Positions 17,602 to 26,118 of a stretch of DNA of 64,000 nucleotides are shown one piece after another. Positions within the stretch are counted from its first letter, which is position 1. Every line of letters starts with the position of its first letter. Origin of the DNA: Pedobacter sp. MC2016-05 (GTDB taxonomy: Bacteria > Bacteroidota > Bacteroidia > Sphingobacteriales > Sphingobacteriaceae); contig NZ_JAPIVT010000006.1 in the NCBI RefSeq assembly GCF_026239735.1, positions 124,001 through 188,000 on the forward strand, written 5' to 3'. The notes under the pieces were generated by a model. It did not search any database and was not told the DNA's origin. It was given only the letters and a program-made list of their open reading frames with translations. Both the position numbers and the translations under genes were made by a program.

Positions 17602-18270
17602 ATGTACCTGATCAAATCGCCGCTTCTGCTAAAATGGTATTATCCATCATTGTTATGGAATAAATCCCGCACCGAAAAAGTTATTTATTTGACCTTTGAC
17701 GATGGACCTATACCCAATGTTACAGATTTTGTTTTAAAAACTTTGAAAGCTTTTAACGCAAAGGCCACTTTTTTCTGTATTGGCGATAATATTCTAAAAC
17801 ATCCTGAAGTTTATGCTCGTGTAATAAACGAAGGACATGCCATCGGGAACCATACCTTTAACCATTTAAAAGGATGGAAAACCGATAATGAAACCTATAT
17901 TGAAAACATCCTTAAGTGCCAGGAGCTCACCCAAACCAATCTTTTCAGACCTCCTTATGGAAGGATAAAGAAAAGCCAGATTCGTAGCTTGCAGTTTAGA
18001 GCTCGGAGCTGGGAGTTTAAGGCGTCTAACCACTCCAAACTCCCAACTGAAAACTCCAAACTCCAAATTATAATGTGGGATGTACTCAGTGGCGACTTTG
18101 ACATTAATCTCTCGCCCGAAAAATGCTTCCAAAACGTGATCAAACACACCGAAAATGGTTCGATAGTGGTATTTCATGATAGTTTGAAAGCTTTCGATCG
18201 TTTGGAGTTCACATTGCCAAGGGTGTTAAAATATTTTTCGGATAAAGGTTTCACTTTTTCAACGTTGTAG
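17602..18270 (+). CDS. Polysaccharide deacetylase family protein with in-frame repeat insertion
   Basis: This 222-residue NodB-fold enzyme removes acyl groups from cell-envelope or surface polysaccharide. The metal and catalytic motifs are intact: TFDDGP (31-36), HTFNH (84-88), RPPYG (116-120) and a late FHDS (191-194). Between the RPPYGRIKKSQIRSL segment and IIMWDVLSGDFD there is an extra stretch of roughly 23 residues (about 131-153, 17992-18060) that is not family-like. Its DNA consists of GGAGTTT/AAACTCC words in both orientations. The frame is kept, and the insertion falls between conserved motifs, so the enzyme may still fold. No signal peptide is obvious. The gene is divergent from the TolC-family gene. 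Confidence 0.9.
   Translation: MYLIKSPLLLKWYYPSLLWNKSRTEKVIYLTFDDGPIPNVTDFVLKTLKAFNAKATFFCIGDNILKHPEVYARVINEGHAIGNHTFNHLKGWKTDNETYIENILKCQELTQTNLFRPPYGRIKKSQIRSLQFRARSWEFKASNHSKLPTENSKLQIIMWDVLSGDFDINLSPEKCFQNVIKHTENGSIVVFHDSLKAFDRLEFTLPRVLKYFSDKGFTFSTL
17992..18062. repeat. Word-repeat hairpin element inserted in a coding sequence
   Basis: GGGAGTTT (18011-18018) and AAACTCCC (18037-18044) are perfect inverted arms. Further imperfect copies flank them: GTTTAGAGCTCGGAGCT on the left, AACTGAAAACTCCAAACTCC on the right. The element has the same design as the intergenic word-repeat elements of this window but is translated here as part of the polysaccharide deacetylase. Confidence 0.8.
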
Positions 18271-18355
18271 CCTTTAGCCAAACGTGTGCCATAGAAAATT
18301 AGCATCGTCAGTCCCCCGCATAAGGTTATAATAGCATGAGCGCATTTTAAGATAC

Positions 18356-18389
18356 GTTCGTAAATGAACATTCATGTTCGTTTACGAAC
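18356..18389. promoter_or_regulatory. Near-perfect 34-bp palindrome, operator-like
   Basis: GTTCGTAAATGAACAT (18356-18371) and ATGTTCGTTTACGAAC (18374-18389) are 16-base arms with one mismatch and a 2-base centre. The small centre and lack of a T-tract fit a binding site for a dimeric repressor (TetR-like operators look like this) better than a terminator. No regulator gene is adjacent. Confidence 0.5.
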
Positions 18390-18588
18390 AGTTATATAAG
18401 CTATACTAAAAGGTATAAATGAAGGGTTATTTAAATTTATCTATTAAGCTAAATGAACAAATAATTACTACGTTTTCGTGACTTCATTTTCAATCATTTA
18501 CATTAATTTAGAACAATTCCAAATTACTCAATAGCCGGCCCGAATTATATTTAAGGGTTGAATTTTGCTATTTTTGTTTTGACCAAAA

Positions 18589-18611
18589 TATTGAGCTTAA
18601 TTGGCTCAATA
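18589..18611 (+). promoter_or_regulatory. Inverted repeat upstream of acnB
   Basis: TATTGAGC (18589-18596) and GCTCAATA (18604-18611) are perfect 8-base arms with a 7-base spacer, about 100 bases before the acnB start. Symmetry and location suggest a transcription factor site, but the factor is unknown. Confidence 0.4.
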
Positions 18612-18708
18612 ACACAAATTAATTTACAACAATATATTCTTTTTCACACGACAGGAATTAAACATTTTAGCTACCTGAACCTACAAGAAAGAGAATAAAA
18701 TATCTAAG

Positions 18709-21474
18709 ATGAGTATTTATAACGATTATATCCAGGAGATTGAAGACAGAAAAGCTCAAGGTCTTCACCCTAAACCTATTGATGGCGCTGAGCTGCTGAG
18801 TGAAATCATCACTCAAATTAAAAATGTAAATAATTTTAACAGAGAAGAAGCTGTTAATTTTTTCATCTACAATACTTTGCCCGGAACCACTGGCGCAGCA
18901 GTTGTAAAAGCACAGTTTTTAAAAGAAATAATTTTAGGTGAAGCGGTAGTTGCCGAAATTACTCCAGATTTTGCTTTCGAACTGCTATCGCACATGAAGG
19001 GCGGACCTTCTATCAAAGTTTTATTAGATATCGCCCTGGCGGATAATGGCGATAAAGCCCATAAAGCTGCTAATGTGCTTAAAACACAGGTTTTCTTATA
19101 CGATGCAGATACAGATCGATTAAAAGAGGCTTATCATAATGGAAATGAAATCGCTAAAGAGATATTGGAAAGCTATGCACAAGCTGAGTTTTTCACAAAA
19201 CTCCCTGAGGTAGCGGAAGAAATTAAAGTAGTAACGTTTATTGCTGGTATTGGCGACATTTCTACAGATTTATTGTCTCCAGGAAACCAGGCGCACTCCC
19301 GATCTGATCGTGAGCTGCATGGAAAATGCATGATTACGCCAGAAGCTCAGGAAGAGATTCAAGCTTTACAGGCACAGCATCCAAATAAAAGTGTAATGTT
19401 GGTTGCTGAAAAAGGCACGATGGGTGTGGGTTCTTCTCGCATGTCGGGAGTAAACAATGTAGCACTTTGGACAGGTAAAAAATCTAGTCCTTACATTCCA
19501 TTTGTAAACATTGCACCTATTGTTGGTGGCACAAACGGGATCTCCCCAATTTTCCTTACCACAGTTGATGTAACAGGTGGTATCGGTATCGATCTCAAAA
19601 ACTGGGTAAAAAAGATTGATGAAAATGGCAACGTGATCCGCAATGAAAATGATGAACCTATCTTAGAACAGGTTTATTCCATTGAAACAGGCACTGTACT
19701 GACCATCAATACCAGAACAAAAAAATTATATAACGGCGAGTTTGAATTAATTGATATTTCAAAAGCGCTAACTCCGCAAAAAATGGAGTTTATCAAAGCT
19801 GGTGGTTCATACGCTATTGTATTTGGTAAAAAAATCCAAACCTTCGCAGCTAAAACTTTGGGTATTGAAGCTCCAATTGTTTTTGCCCCAGCTAAAGAAG
19901 TTTCTATTGCAGGCCAAGGTTTAACTGCTGTAGAAAAAATCTTCAACAGAAATGCAGTTGGCTTAACTCAAGGTAAAATTTTACACGCTGGCTCTGATGT
20001 TCGTGTGGAAGTAAACATCGTTGGTTCTCAGGATACCACCGGTTTGATGACCGCCCAGGAGTTGGAGGCAATGGCTGCGACTGTTATATCACCAATTGTT
20101 GATGGCGCTTACCAATCTGGTTGCCACACCGCATCTGTGTGGGATAAAAAAGCGCAAGCAAACATTCCTAAATTGATGAAATTTATGAATGAGTTTGGTG
20201 TAATCACCGCCCGCGACCCGAAAGGTGAATATCATGCAATGACTGATGTGATTCATAAAGTACTGAATGACATTACCATTGATGAATGGGCAATCATTAT
20301 CGGTGGCGATTCGCACACCCGTATGTCTAAAGGCGTGGCTTTCGGTGCCGATTCTGGCACTGTGGCATTAGCCCTGGCAACTGGTGAGGCTTCAATGCCA
20401 ATTCCTGAATCGGTTAAGGTAACTTTCAAAGGTGCCATGAAAGCGCACATGGATTTCCGTGATGTGGTGCACGCCACTCAATTACAAATGTTGCAGCAAT
20501 TTGATGGTGAAAATGTATTCCAGGGTCGTATTATTGAAGTTCACATTGGCACTTTATTAGCCGATCAGGCTTTTACTTTTACCGATTGGACAGCAGAGAT
20601 GAAAGCAAAAGCATCTATCTGTATTTCACAGGATGATACTTTAATTCAATCTTTAGATATTGCCAAAAATCGGATTCAGATCATGATAGACAAAGGTATG
20701 GACAACCATAACCAGGTGCTACAGGGTTTAATCAACAAAGCAAACAAACGTATTGAGGAAATAAAAACAGGCATCAAACCGGCTTTAATGCCAGATGATA
20801 ATGCGAAATATTATGCAGAGGTAATCATTGATTTGGATTTGATTGAAGAGCCAATGATTGCCGATCCGGATGTGAATAATGTAGACGTTTCTAAACGCTA
20901 CACCCATGATACTATCAGAGATTTAACTTTCTATGGAGGCGATAAAAAGGTAGACCTTGGCTTTGTTGGGTCTTGTATGGTTCATAAAGACGATTTGAAA
21001 ATCGTATCCCAAATGTTAAGAAATGTAGAGCAAAAAACAGGAACAGTTTCCTTCAAAGCTCCGTTAGTGGTTGCTGCACCTACTTATAATATCATTGATG
21101 AACTAAAAGCGGAAGGCGATTGGGAATACCTGCAAAAGTATTCTGGATTTGAATTTAGCGATGCATTACCAAAAAGTTCAGCCCGTACAGAATATGAAAA
21201 CATCATGTACTTAGAGCGTCCAGGCTGTAACTTATGTATGGGTAACCAGGAAAAAGCAGCAAAAGGAGATACCGTAATGGCAACTTCAACCCGCTTGTTC
21301 CAGGGCCGTGTGGTAGAAGATAGAGATGGCAAAAAAGGTGAATCTTTATTGGCCTCTACCCCTGTAGTCGTTCTTTCTGCAATTTTAGGTCGTATTCCAA
21401 GCATTGAAGAATATAAAACTGCAGTTGAAGGTATTAACTTAACTAAGTTTACCCCTGTTTCTACCAAATTATAA
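18709..21474 (+). CDS. acnB: Aconitate hydratase B / 2-methylisocitrate dehydratase
   Basis: This 921-residue enzyme interconverts citrate and isocitrate in the TCA cycle; AcnB-type enzymes also act on 2-methylisocitrate. The N-terminal HEAT-like domain (YNDYIQEIEDRKAQGLHPKPIDGAELLSEI) and the swivel domain placed before the catalytic core are specific for AcnB. Likely [4Fe-4S] ligands are Cys756 (GSCM), Cys840 and Cys843 (CNLCMGNQ). GGDSHTRMSKGVAFGADSG is the substrate-binding region. Length is slightly above that of the E. coli enzyme. A second, unrelated-class aconitase follows 191 bases downstream, after a terminator. Confidence 0.96.
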   Translation: MSIYNDYIQEIEDRKAQGLHPKPIDGAELLSEIITQIKNVNNFNREEAVNFFIYNTLPGTTGAAVVKAQFLKEIILGEAVVAEITPDFAFELLSHMKGGPSIKVLLDIALADNGDKAHKAANVLKTQVFLYDADTDRLKEAYHNGNEIAKEILESYAQAEFFTKLPEVAEEIKVVTFIAGIGDISTDLLSPGNQAHSRSDRELHGKCMITPEAQEEIQALQAQHPNKSVMLVAEKGTMGVGSSRMSGVNNVALWTGKKSSPYIPFVNIAPIVGGTNGISPIFLTTVDVTGGIGIDLKNWVKKIDENGNVIRNENDEPILEQVYSIETGTVLTINTRTKKLYNGEFELIDISKALTPQKMEFIKAGGSYAIVFGKKIQTFAAKTLGIEAPIVFAPAKEVSIAGQGLTAVEKIFNRNAVGLTQGKILHAGSDVRVEVNIVGSQDTTGLMTAQELEAMAATVISPIVDGAYQSGCHTASVWDKKAQANIPKLMKFMNEFGVITARDPKGEYHAMTDVIHKVLNDITIDEWAIIIGGDSHTRMSKGVAFGADSGTVALALATGEASMPIPESVKVTFKGAMKAHMDFRDVVHATQLQMLQQFDGENVFQGRIIEVHIGTLLADQAFTFTDWTAEMKAKASICISQDDTLIQSLDIAKNRIQIMIDKGMDNHNQVLQGLINKANKRIEEIKTGIKPALMPDDNAKYYAEVIIDLDLIEEPMIADPDVNNVDVSKRYTHDTIRDLTFYGGDKKVDLGFVGSCMVHKDDLKIVSQMLRNVEQKTGTVSFKAPLVVAAPTYNIIDELKAEGDWEYLQKYSGFEFSDALPKSSARTEYENIMYLERPGCNLCMGNQEKAAKGDTVMATSTRLFQGRVVEDRDGKKGESLLASTPVVVLSAILGRIPSIEEYKTAVEGINLTKFTPVSTKL

Positions 21475-21505
21475 GAAACAAAAATCTGCATTTATTGTTA
21501 TTAAA

Positions 21506-21541
21506 TTAGAGGCTGTCTGACTTATCAGATAGCCTCTTTAA
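21506..21541 (+). terminator. Terminator after acnB
   Basis: AGAGGCTGTCTGA (21508-21520) and TCAGATAGCCTCT (21525-21537) form a 13-pair stem with one G-T pair and a 4-base loop, followed by a short T-tract. It indicates that the two aconitase genes are separate transcription units. Confidence 0.8.
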
Positions 21542-21578
21542 TTATGCAAAAACAGCATAGAATGTTTTTAAATTAGAT

Positions 21579-21613
21579 TTTTTGACAAATCATAAAAATA
21601 AGTCTGTCAAAAA
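21579..21613 (+). promoter_or_regulatory. Inverted repeat upstream of second aconitase
   Basis: TTTTTGACA (21579-21587) and TGTCAAAAA (21605-21613) are perfect 9-base arms with a 17-base spacer, about 50-90 bases before the start codon. A TAGTTTG-like -7 element follows at 21621-21627. The layout is compatible with a regulator site just upstream of the promoter. Confidence 0.4.
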
Positions 21614-21665
21614 TTGTTTAATTTAGTTTGTATTGAAATTGATAATAATTTTTAAAAAATAAAGT

Positions 21666-23945
21666 ATGGCTTTCGACATAGACATGATTAAGAAGGTTTA
21701 CGCAAATTTCGGCCCGCGTGTAGATGCGGCCCGCAAAATTGTAGGCAGACCTTTAACATTATCAGAAAAAATATTATACGCCCACCTTTGGGATGGCGAT
21801 CCTAAAAAATCATTTTCTCGTGGAACTGATTATGTAGATTTCGCTCCAGACCGGGTTGCAATGCAAGATGCTACTGCACAAATGGCCCTTCTGCAATTTA
21901 TGCAAGCTGGTCGTCCACAAGTTGCTGTTCCTTCGACGGTTCACTGCGATCACTTAATTACTGCTAAAGAGGGTGCAGCGATAGATCTTCCTCATGCAAG
22001 AACAGAAAGTGCAGAAGTTTTTGATTTCTTATCTTCTGTATCCAATAAATATGGTATCGGTTTCTGGAAACCAGGTGCAGGTATTATTCACCAGGTAGTT
22101 TTAGAAAATTATGCTTTCCCTGGCGGAATGATGATTGGAACCGACTCACATACCGTTAATGCTGGTGGTTTGGGCATGGTTGCAATTGGTGTTGGCGGTG
22201 CCGATGCTTGCGATGTGATGGCTGGTTTACCATGGGAACTTAAATTCCCCAAATTAATCGGTGTTAAGTTAACCGGTAAATTAAATGGTTGGACCGCAGC
22301 AAAAGATGTGATTTTAAAAGTTGCAGGTATCTTAACCGTAAAAGGTGGTACTGGCGCAATTGTAGAATATTTTGGCGATGGTGCAATCAACTTAAGCTGT
22401 ACAGGTAAAGGTACCATTTGCAATATGGGTGCTGAAATCGGTGCAACCACATCTACTTTCGGTTACGATGAAAGCATGGAACGTTACTTACGCTCAACTG
22501 ATCGCAATGAAGTAGCTGACGAAGCCAATAAGATAAAAGAATATTTAACAGGTGATGCTGAAGTGTATGCTGACCCTGAAAACTATTTCGATCAGGTAAT
22601 CGAAATTGATTTAGATACATTAGAACCCTACTTAAACGGTCCGTTTACGCCAGATTTGGCTACTCCGGTTTCGCAGATGAAAGTAGAGGCAGAGAAAAAC
22701 GGATGGCCTTTAAAAGTGGAATGGGGCTTAATTGGTTCTTGTACCAATTCTTCCTACGAAGATTTGTCAAGAGCTGCATCCATCGCTAACCAGGCTATTT
22801 CAAAAGGTTTGGTAACGAAAGCTGATTTTGGCATCAATCCGGGTTCTGAGCAAGTACGTTACACGGCCGATCGTGATGGTTATTTAAAAACCTTCGAGGA
22901 TTTGGACGCTACAATTTTCACCAACGCCTGCGGCCCATGTATTGGGATGTGGGATAGAACCGGTGCAGAAAAGGCAGAGAAAAACACGATCGTCCACTCG
23001 TTTAACAGAAACTTTGCAAAACGTGCCGATGGTAACCCGAACACTTACGCCTTTGTTGCATCGCCCGAAATGGTTGCGGCCATTGCAATTGCAGGTGATT
23101 TAGGTTTCAACCCATTAACAGATACGCTGACAAATGATAAAGGTGAACAAGTCAAGCTAGACCCTCCTACCGGCTTTGAGTTGCCTACTAAAGGCTTTGC
23201 TGTTGAAGATGCGGGTTACCAGGCGCCGGCAGAAGATGGTTCAAAGGTAGAAGTTTTAGTCTCTCCAACCTCTCACCGCTTGCAATTGCTTGATCCATTT
23301 ACACCTTGGGAAGGCACAGATTTAAAAGGATTGAAACTTTTAATCAAGGCGAAAGGCAAATGTACAACAGATCATATTTCAATGGCTGGTCCGTGGTTAA
23401 AATTCCGCGGTCACTTAGATAACATTTCGAATAACATGTTAATCGGTGCAGTGAATTACTTCAACGATAAAACAGACAGTGTTAAAAATGAATTAACAGG
23501 AGAATACGGTCCTGTTCCGGCAACGCAACGTGATTATAAAGCAGCAGGTTTCGGATCGATCGTTATTGGTGATGAAAATTATGGTGAAGGCTCTTCACGT
23601 GAGCATGCCGCGATGGAACCTCGTCATCTTGGAGTTCGTGCAGTTTTGGTAAAATCTTTTGCCCGTATCCACGAAACCAACCTGAAAAAGCAAGGAATGT
23701 TAGGCTTAACGTTTGCTGATAAAGATGATTATGACAAAATTTTAGAAGGCGATACGGTTGATATTTTAGGGTTGACAGAGTTTGCTCCAGATAAGCCGCT
23801 CACTTTGGTTTTACACCATGCAGATGGAAGCGAGGAATCTTTCCCGGTTAACCACAGTTATAATGCACAGCAAATCGACTGGTTTAAAGCGGGTGGTGCG
23901 TTAAATATCATTAGAGCTGAAGCCGCAGCGAAAGCTGGACTTTAG
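21666..23945 (+). CDS. Aconitate hydratase, mitochondrial-like class
   Basis: This 759-residue enzyme is a second aconitase, of the class found in mitochondria rather than AcnB. Cluster cysteines are Cys359 (GSCTNSS) and Cys422/Cys425 (CGPCIGMW). [16 protein letters not shown], the swivel-domain region [22 protein letters not shown] and [15 protein letters not shown] are family signatures. Its length (759) fits the mitochondrial form. It lies directly downstream of acnB but has its own upstream region with an inverted repeat. Two aconitases next to each other suggest division of labour under different growth or redox conditions; that is inference. Confidence 0.95.
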   Translation: MAFDIDMIKKVYANFGPRVDAARKIVGRPLTLSEKILYAHLWDGDPKKSFSRGTDYVDFAPDRVAMQDATAQMALLQFMQAGRPQVAVPSTVHCDHLITAKEGAAIDLPHARTESAEVFDFLSSVSNKYGIGFWKPGAGIIHQVVLENYAFPGGMMIGTDSHTVNAGGLGMVAIGVGGADACDVMAGLPWELKFPKLIGVKLTGKLNGWTAAKDVILKVAGILTVKGGTGAIVEYFGDGAINLSCTGKGTICNMGAEIGATTSTFGYDESMERYLRSTDRNEVADEANKIKEYLTGDAEVYADPENYFDQVIEIDLDTLEPYLNGPFTPDLATPVSQMKVEAEKNGWPLKVEWGLIGSCTNSSYEDLSRAASIANQAISKGLVTKADFGINPGSEQVRYTADRDGYLKTFEDLDATIFTNACGPCIGMWDRTGAEKAEKNTIVHSFNRNFAKRADGNPNTYAFVASPEMVAAIAIAGDLGFNPLTDTLTNDKGEQVKLDPPTGFELPTKGFAVEDAGYQAPAEDGSKVEVLVSPTSHRLQLLDPFTPWEGTDLKGLKLLIKAKGKCTTDHISMAGPWLKFRGHLDNISNNMLIGAVNYFNDKTDSVKNELTGEYGPVPATQRDYKAAGFGSIVIGDENYGEGSSREHAAMEPRHLGVRAVLVKSFARIHETNLKKQGMLGLTFADKDDYDKILEGDTVDILGLTEFAPDKPLTLVLHHADGSEESFPVNHSYNAQQIDWFKAGGALNIIRAEAAAKAGL

Positions 23946-23949
23946 AAAG

Positions 23950-24036
23950 AACAATGATAAAGGAGCAAAGAAAAAAGAACAAATATAGGTTCTGTAACTA
24001 TAGATCTTTGCTCCTTCATCTTTACTCCTTCATCTT
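23950..24036. repeat. Reiterated-word inverted element after aconitase gene
   Basis: AGGAGCAAAGA (23961-23971) and TCTTTGCTCCT (24005-24015) are perfect 11-base arms. The right arm continues with TCATCTTTACTCCTTCATC, which repeats the same word. ATCTTTACTCC (24018-24028) recurs exactly, in inverted orientation, at 53100-53110. Confidence 0.75.
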
Positions 24037-24158
24037 TGAAAAGCAATTGCAGTAAATCTTAGGTTTAGCTTAGGTCCCGCTAATGCTACAAGCCCCGAAG
24101 AAAATTGGGAGCTTTTCGCGAATATCGGGTTTAGGTACTTAGACTGCTGCGAGAAGAC

Positions 24159-24572
24159 CTACTCAAATTCATGACCACAATCAAGGCATCGGATCACTTC
24201 TATTTTCGGTAACCGATAATTAAATATTCCGAATAGGTTAAATTTGTTATGCCTTTTTTCAAATCGGTGAAGATTTTTAGATCTGCATTTTGGACAAATG
24301 ACTGGCTCTTCAGCCATAGTTTTTTCTTCAACTTGTTTATCAAGATCATCAAGCTGGTGATCTTCTACCAACAGCTTATTAATCGCTTCAACGTCCCTTT
24401 CAAAAACGATAAGCTTAATACCTCCTATGGCCTGATTGTAGAGTGGGTTGATCGTGGCCACATTTTCATCGGCAAGGAAACACGCAAAACCCGAATCTTC
24501 TAATCTAGCCCTGATAATATTGGCTTCCATCGGATCGTAGTAAGTACTATAAACTATGGTCTTGTCGTTCAT
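24159..24572 (-). CDS. DUF2007 protein with zinc ribbon
   Basis: This 137-residue protein has the DUF2007 domain at its N-terminus (VYSTYYDPMEANIIRARLEDSGFACFLAD), a small fold annotated as putative signal transducing protein in many bacteria. The C-terminal third carries a CxxC...CxxC zinc ribbon (CPKCRSKN ... CLDCGHEFE). It is predicted cytoplasmic. The zinc ribbon suggests binding to nucleic acid or protein, but no partner is evident. It stands alone between repeat elements. Confidence 0.85.
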   Translation of the reverse strand: MNDKTIVYSTYYDPMEANIIRARLEDSGFACFLADENVATINPLYNQAIGGIKLIVFERDVEAINKLLVEDHQLDDLDKQVEEKTMAEEPVICPKCRSKNLHRFEKRHNKFNLFGIFNYRLPKIEVIRCLDCGHEFE

Positions 24573-24594
24573 ATGTCCAATATAACCATATTTC

Positions 24595-24675
24595 TAGCAG
24601 ATTTAAAAAGGAAAAACTAGCAGATTCTCTCCGATCTTTTAAATCAGCGTTTCTTATCTGCGAAGCTCTGCGGGA
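24595..24675. repeat. Word-repeat element between DUF2007 and beta-glucosidase genes
   Basis: CTAGCAGATT occurs twice (24594-24603 and 24617-24626). The right part has AAATCAGCG, TTATCTGCG and CTCTGCGGG, which are imperfect reverse copies of the same word. The design matches the other word-repeat elements of the window. Confidence 0.5.
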
Positions 24676-24683
24676 AAACAGCC

Positions 24684-26021
24684 TTAGTTTTTCAAAAATT
24701 CCTGCCACCAATAACCCGAGTACTTGATGGTGCGTTTCAATGTTTTAAAATCAGTGTGAACAAGTCCAAACCTGGCGTTGAAGCCTTCAGCCCATTCAAA
24801 ATTATCCATCAATGTCCAGGCCATATAACCCGTAATGTTAATTCCATCTCTTTTTGTCTTAAGTAAAGCCTCCAGATAAATCTTAAAATATTCAATCCGC
24901 TCCGCATCTACAATGTTGCCATTATCTACCTTATCATGGTAGGCGGCTCCGTTTTCGGTAATCATCAAATTCTTAATGTTTGGATAAGCAGCAAATTGCT
25001 TAATAATATTGTAAAAACTGTTGGCATTAATTTCCCAGCCCATTGCGGTATGTGGTTTTTTACGGCTTTTGGCTTTTACCTCCCAGGCTTGAATTACCGG
25101 GATAAATGCATTGTATTTAATTGTAAGCGGAAAATAATTCTGCAAACCAATAAAATCAAAGTCAAATCTCATCCTATCCTGCAAACGCCAGGTTCCATAT
25201 TCCATTTGAAATTTCTCCAAAACTTCCCAATCTCCAGTTGGAAAGCCCAAACCTTGTGCCGGCTCTACAAAAAGTCGATTCATCAAACAATCTACACGCT
25301 TAGCAGCCAATAAATCGTTATCGCTTTGCGTGTGAGGAATAATCTCTGAGCAAGAATAAGTAGTACCAATATTAGCATTGCTAATTTCTGCCCGAAGAAT
25401 TTTTCCACCCTCAGCCTGTGCTATAGCGGTATGTAACACAGCAGGAAAAAAATTGCTTAATCCGGTTTTTCCTGGCGCATGGATACCTAACATGTATCCC
25501 AGTGAAGTGTAACCAAACGGCTCATTCAATACGATCCAATTTTTGACTTTGTCGCCATATTCGAGCGCACAAATACTTACAAATGCATTGAAGGCTGCAT
25601 TGATACTGAAACTGGTCCATCCACCCTCATCTTCCAATGCCTGAGGCAAATCCCAGTGATAGAGCGTAATATAAGGCGTAATTCCATGAGTTAAACATTC
25701 ATCTATTACACGATGGTAAAAGCGTAATCCCTCTTGATTAACCTCTCCTCTGCCAGCAGGTAAAATCCTCGACCATGCAATGGAAAACCTGAATATCTTA
25801 AACCCTAATAACTTCACTAAGGCAATGTCTTCCTGATAACGATGATAAAAATCGCAGGCAACATTCATCTTATGACCATTTTTAATTTTCCCATTTCGAT
25901 TGGAAAAGTTATCCCAAATGGACGGCCCCTTACCATAAGAACTGGTAGCGCCTTCAATTTGTGGTGCCGCTGTAGCTACTCCCCATAAAAAGTCCGATCC
26001 AAAATCACTTGCTTTAATCAT
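24684..26021 (-). CDS. Glycoside hydrolase family 1 beta-glucosidase
   Basis: This 445-residue enzyme hydrolyses beta-linked glucosides or related disaccharides. It shows the GH1 N-terminal signature (DFLWGVATAAPQIEGA), the acid/base glutamate Glu167 in VLNEPFG and the nucleophile Glu356 in ITENGAA. The C-terminal MAWTLMDNFEWAEGFNARFGL is also diagnostic. No signal peptide is seen, so it probably acts in the cytoplasm on imported oligosaccharides. It is a single gene and not part of the SusC/SusD locus. Confidence 0.96.
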   Translation of the reverse strand: MIKASDFGSDFLWGVATAAPQIEGATSSYGKGPSIWDNFSNRNGKIKNGHKMNVACDFYHRYQEDIALVKLLGFKIFRFSIAWSRILPAGRGEVNQEGLRFYHRVIDECLTHGITPYITLYHWDLPQALEDEGGWTSFSINAAFNAFVSICALEYGDKVKNWIVLNEPFGYTSLGYMLGIHAPGKTGLSNFFPAVLHTAIAQAEGGKILRAEISNANIGTTYSCSEIIPHTQSDNDLLAAKRVDCLMNRLFVEPAQGLGFPTGDWEVLEKFQMEYGTWRLQDRMRFDFDFIGLQNYFPLTIKYNAFIPVIQAWEVKAKSRKKPHTAMGWEINANSFYNIIKQFAAYPNIKNLMITENGAAYHDKVDNGNIVDAERIEYFKIYLEALLKTKRDGINITGYMAWTLMDNFEWAEGFNARFGLVHTDFKTLKRTIKYSGYWWQEFLKN

Positions 26022-26118
26022 AGTCTTATCTTACTGCCTCAAGTTGCAACTTTAATATTAACAAAACATTAACTTACATTACAGCACAAAAAGAAAACAT
26101 TTTTTAATAGTTTTACTA

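Larger units (their letters stand above)
18271..18708. other. 438-bp intergenic region upstream of acnB
   Basis: No convincing gene was found; a 65-codon minus-strand frame here begins inside a palindrome and is rejected. The gap holds the 34-base palindrome at 18356-18389 and, nearer to acnB, the inverted repeat TATTGAGC-N7-GCTCAATA (18589-18611). The remainder is AT-rich with no other clear signal. Confidence 0.6.

Noticed and set aside
18174..18371. 65-codon minus-strand frame near the 34-bp palindrome
   Set aside because: It starts inside the palindrome and ends inside the polysaccharide deacetylase gene on the other strand; no recognisable protein pattern.
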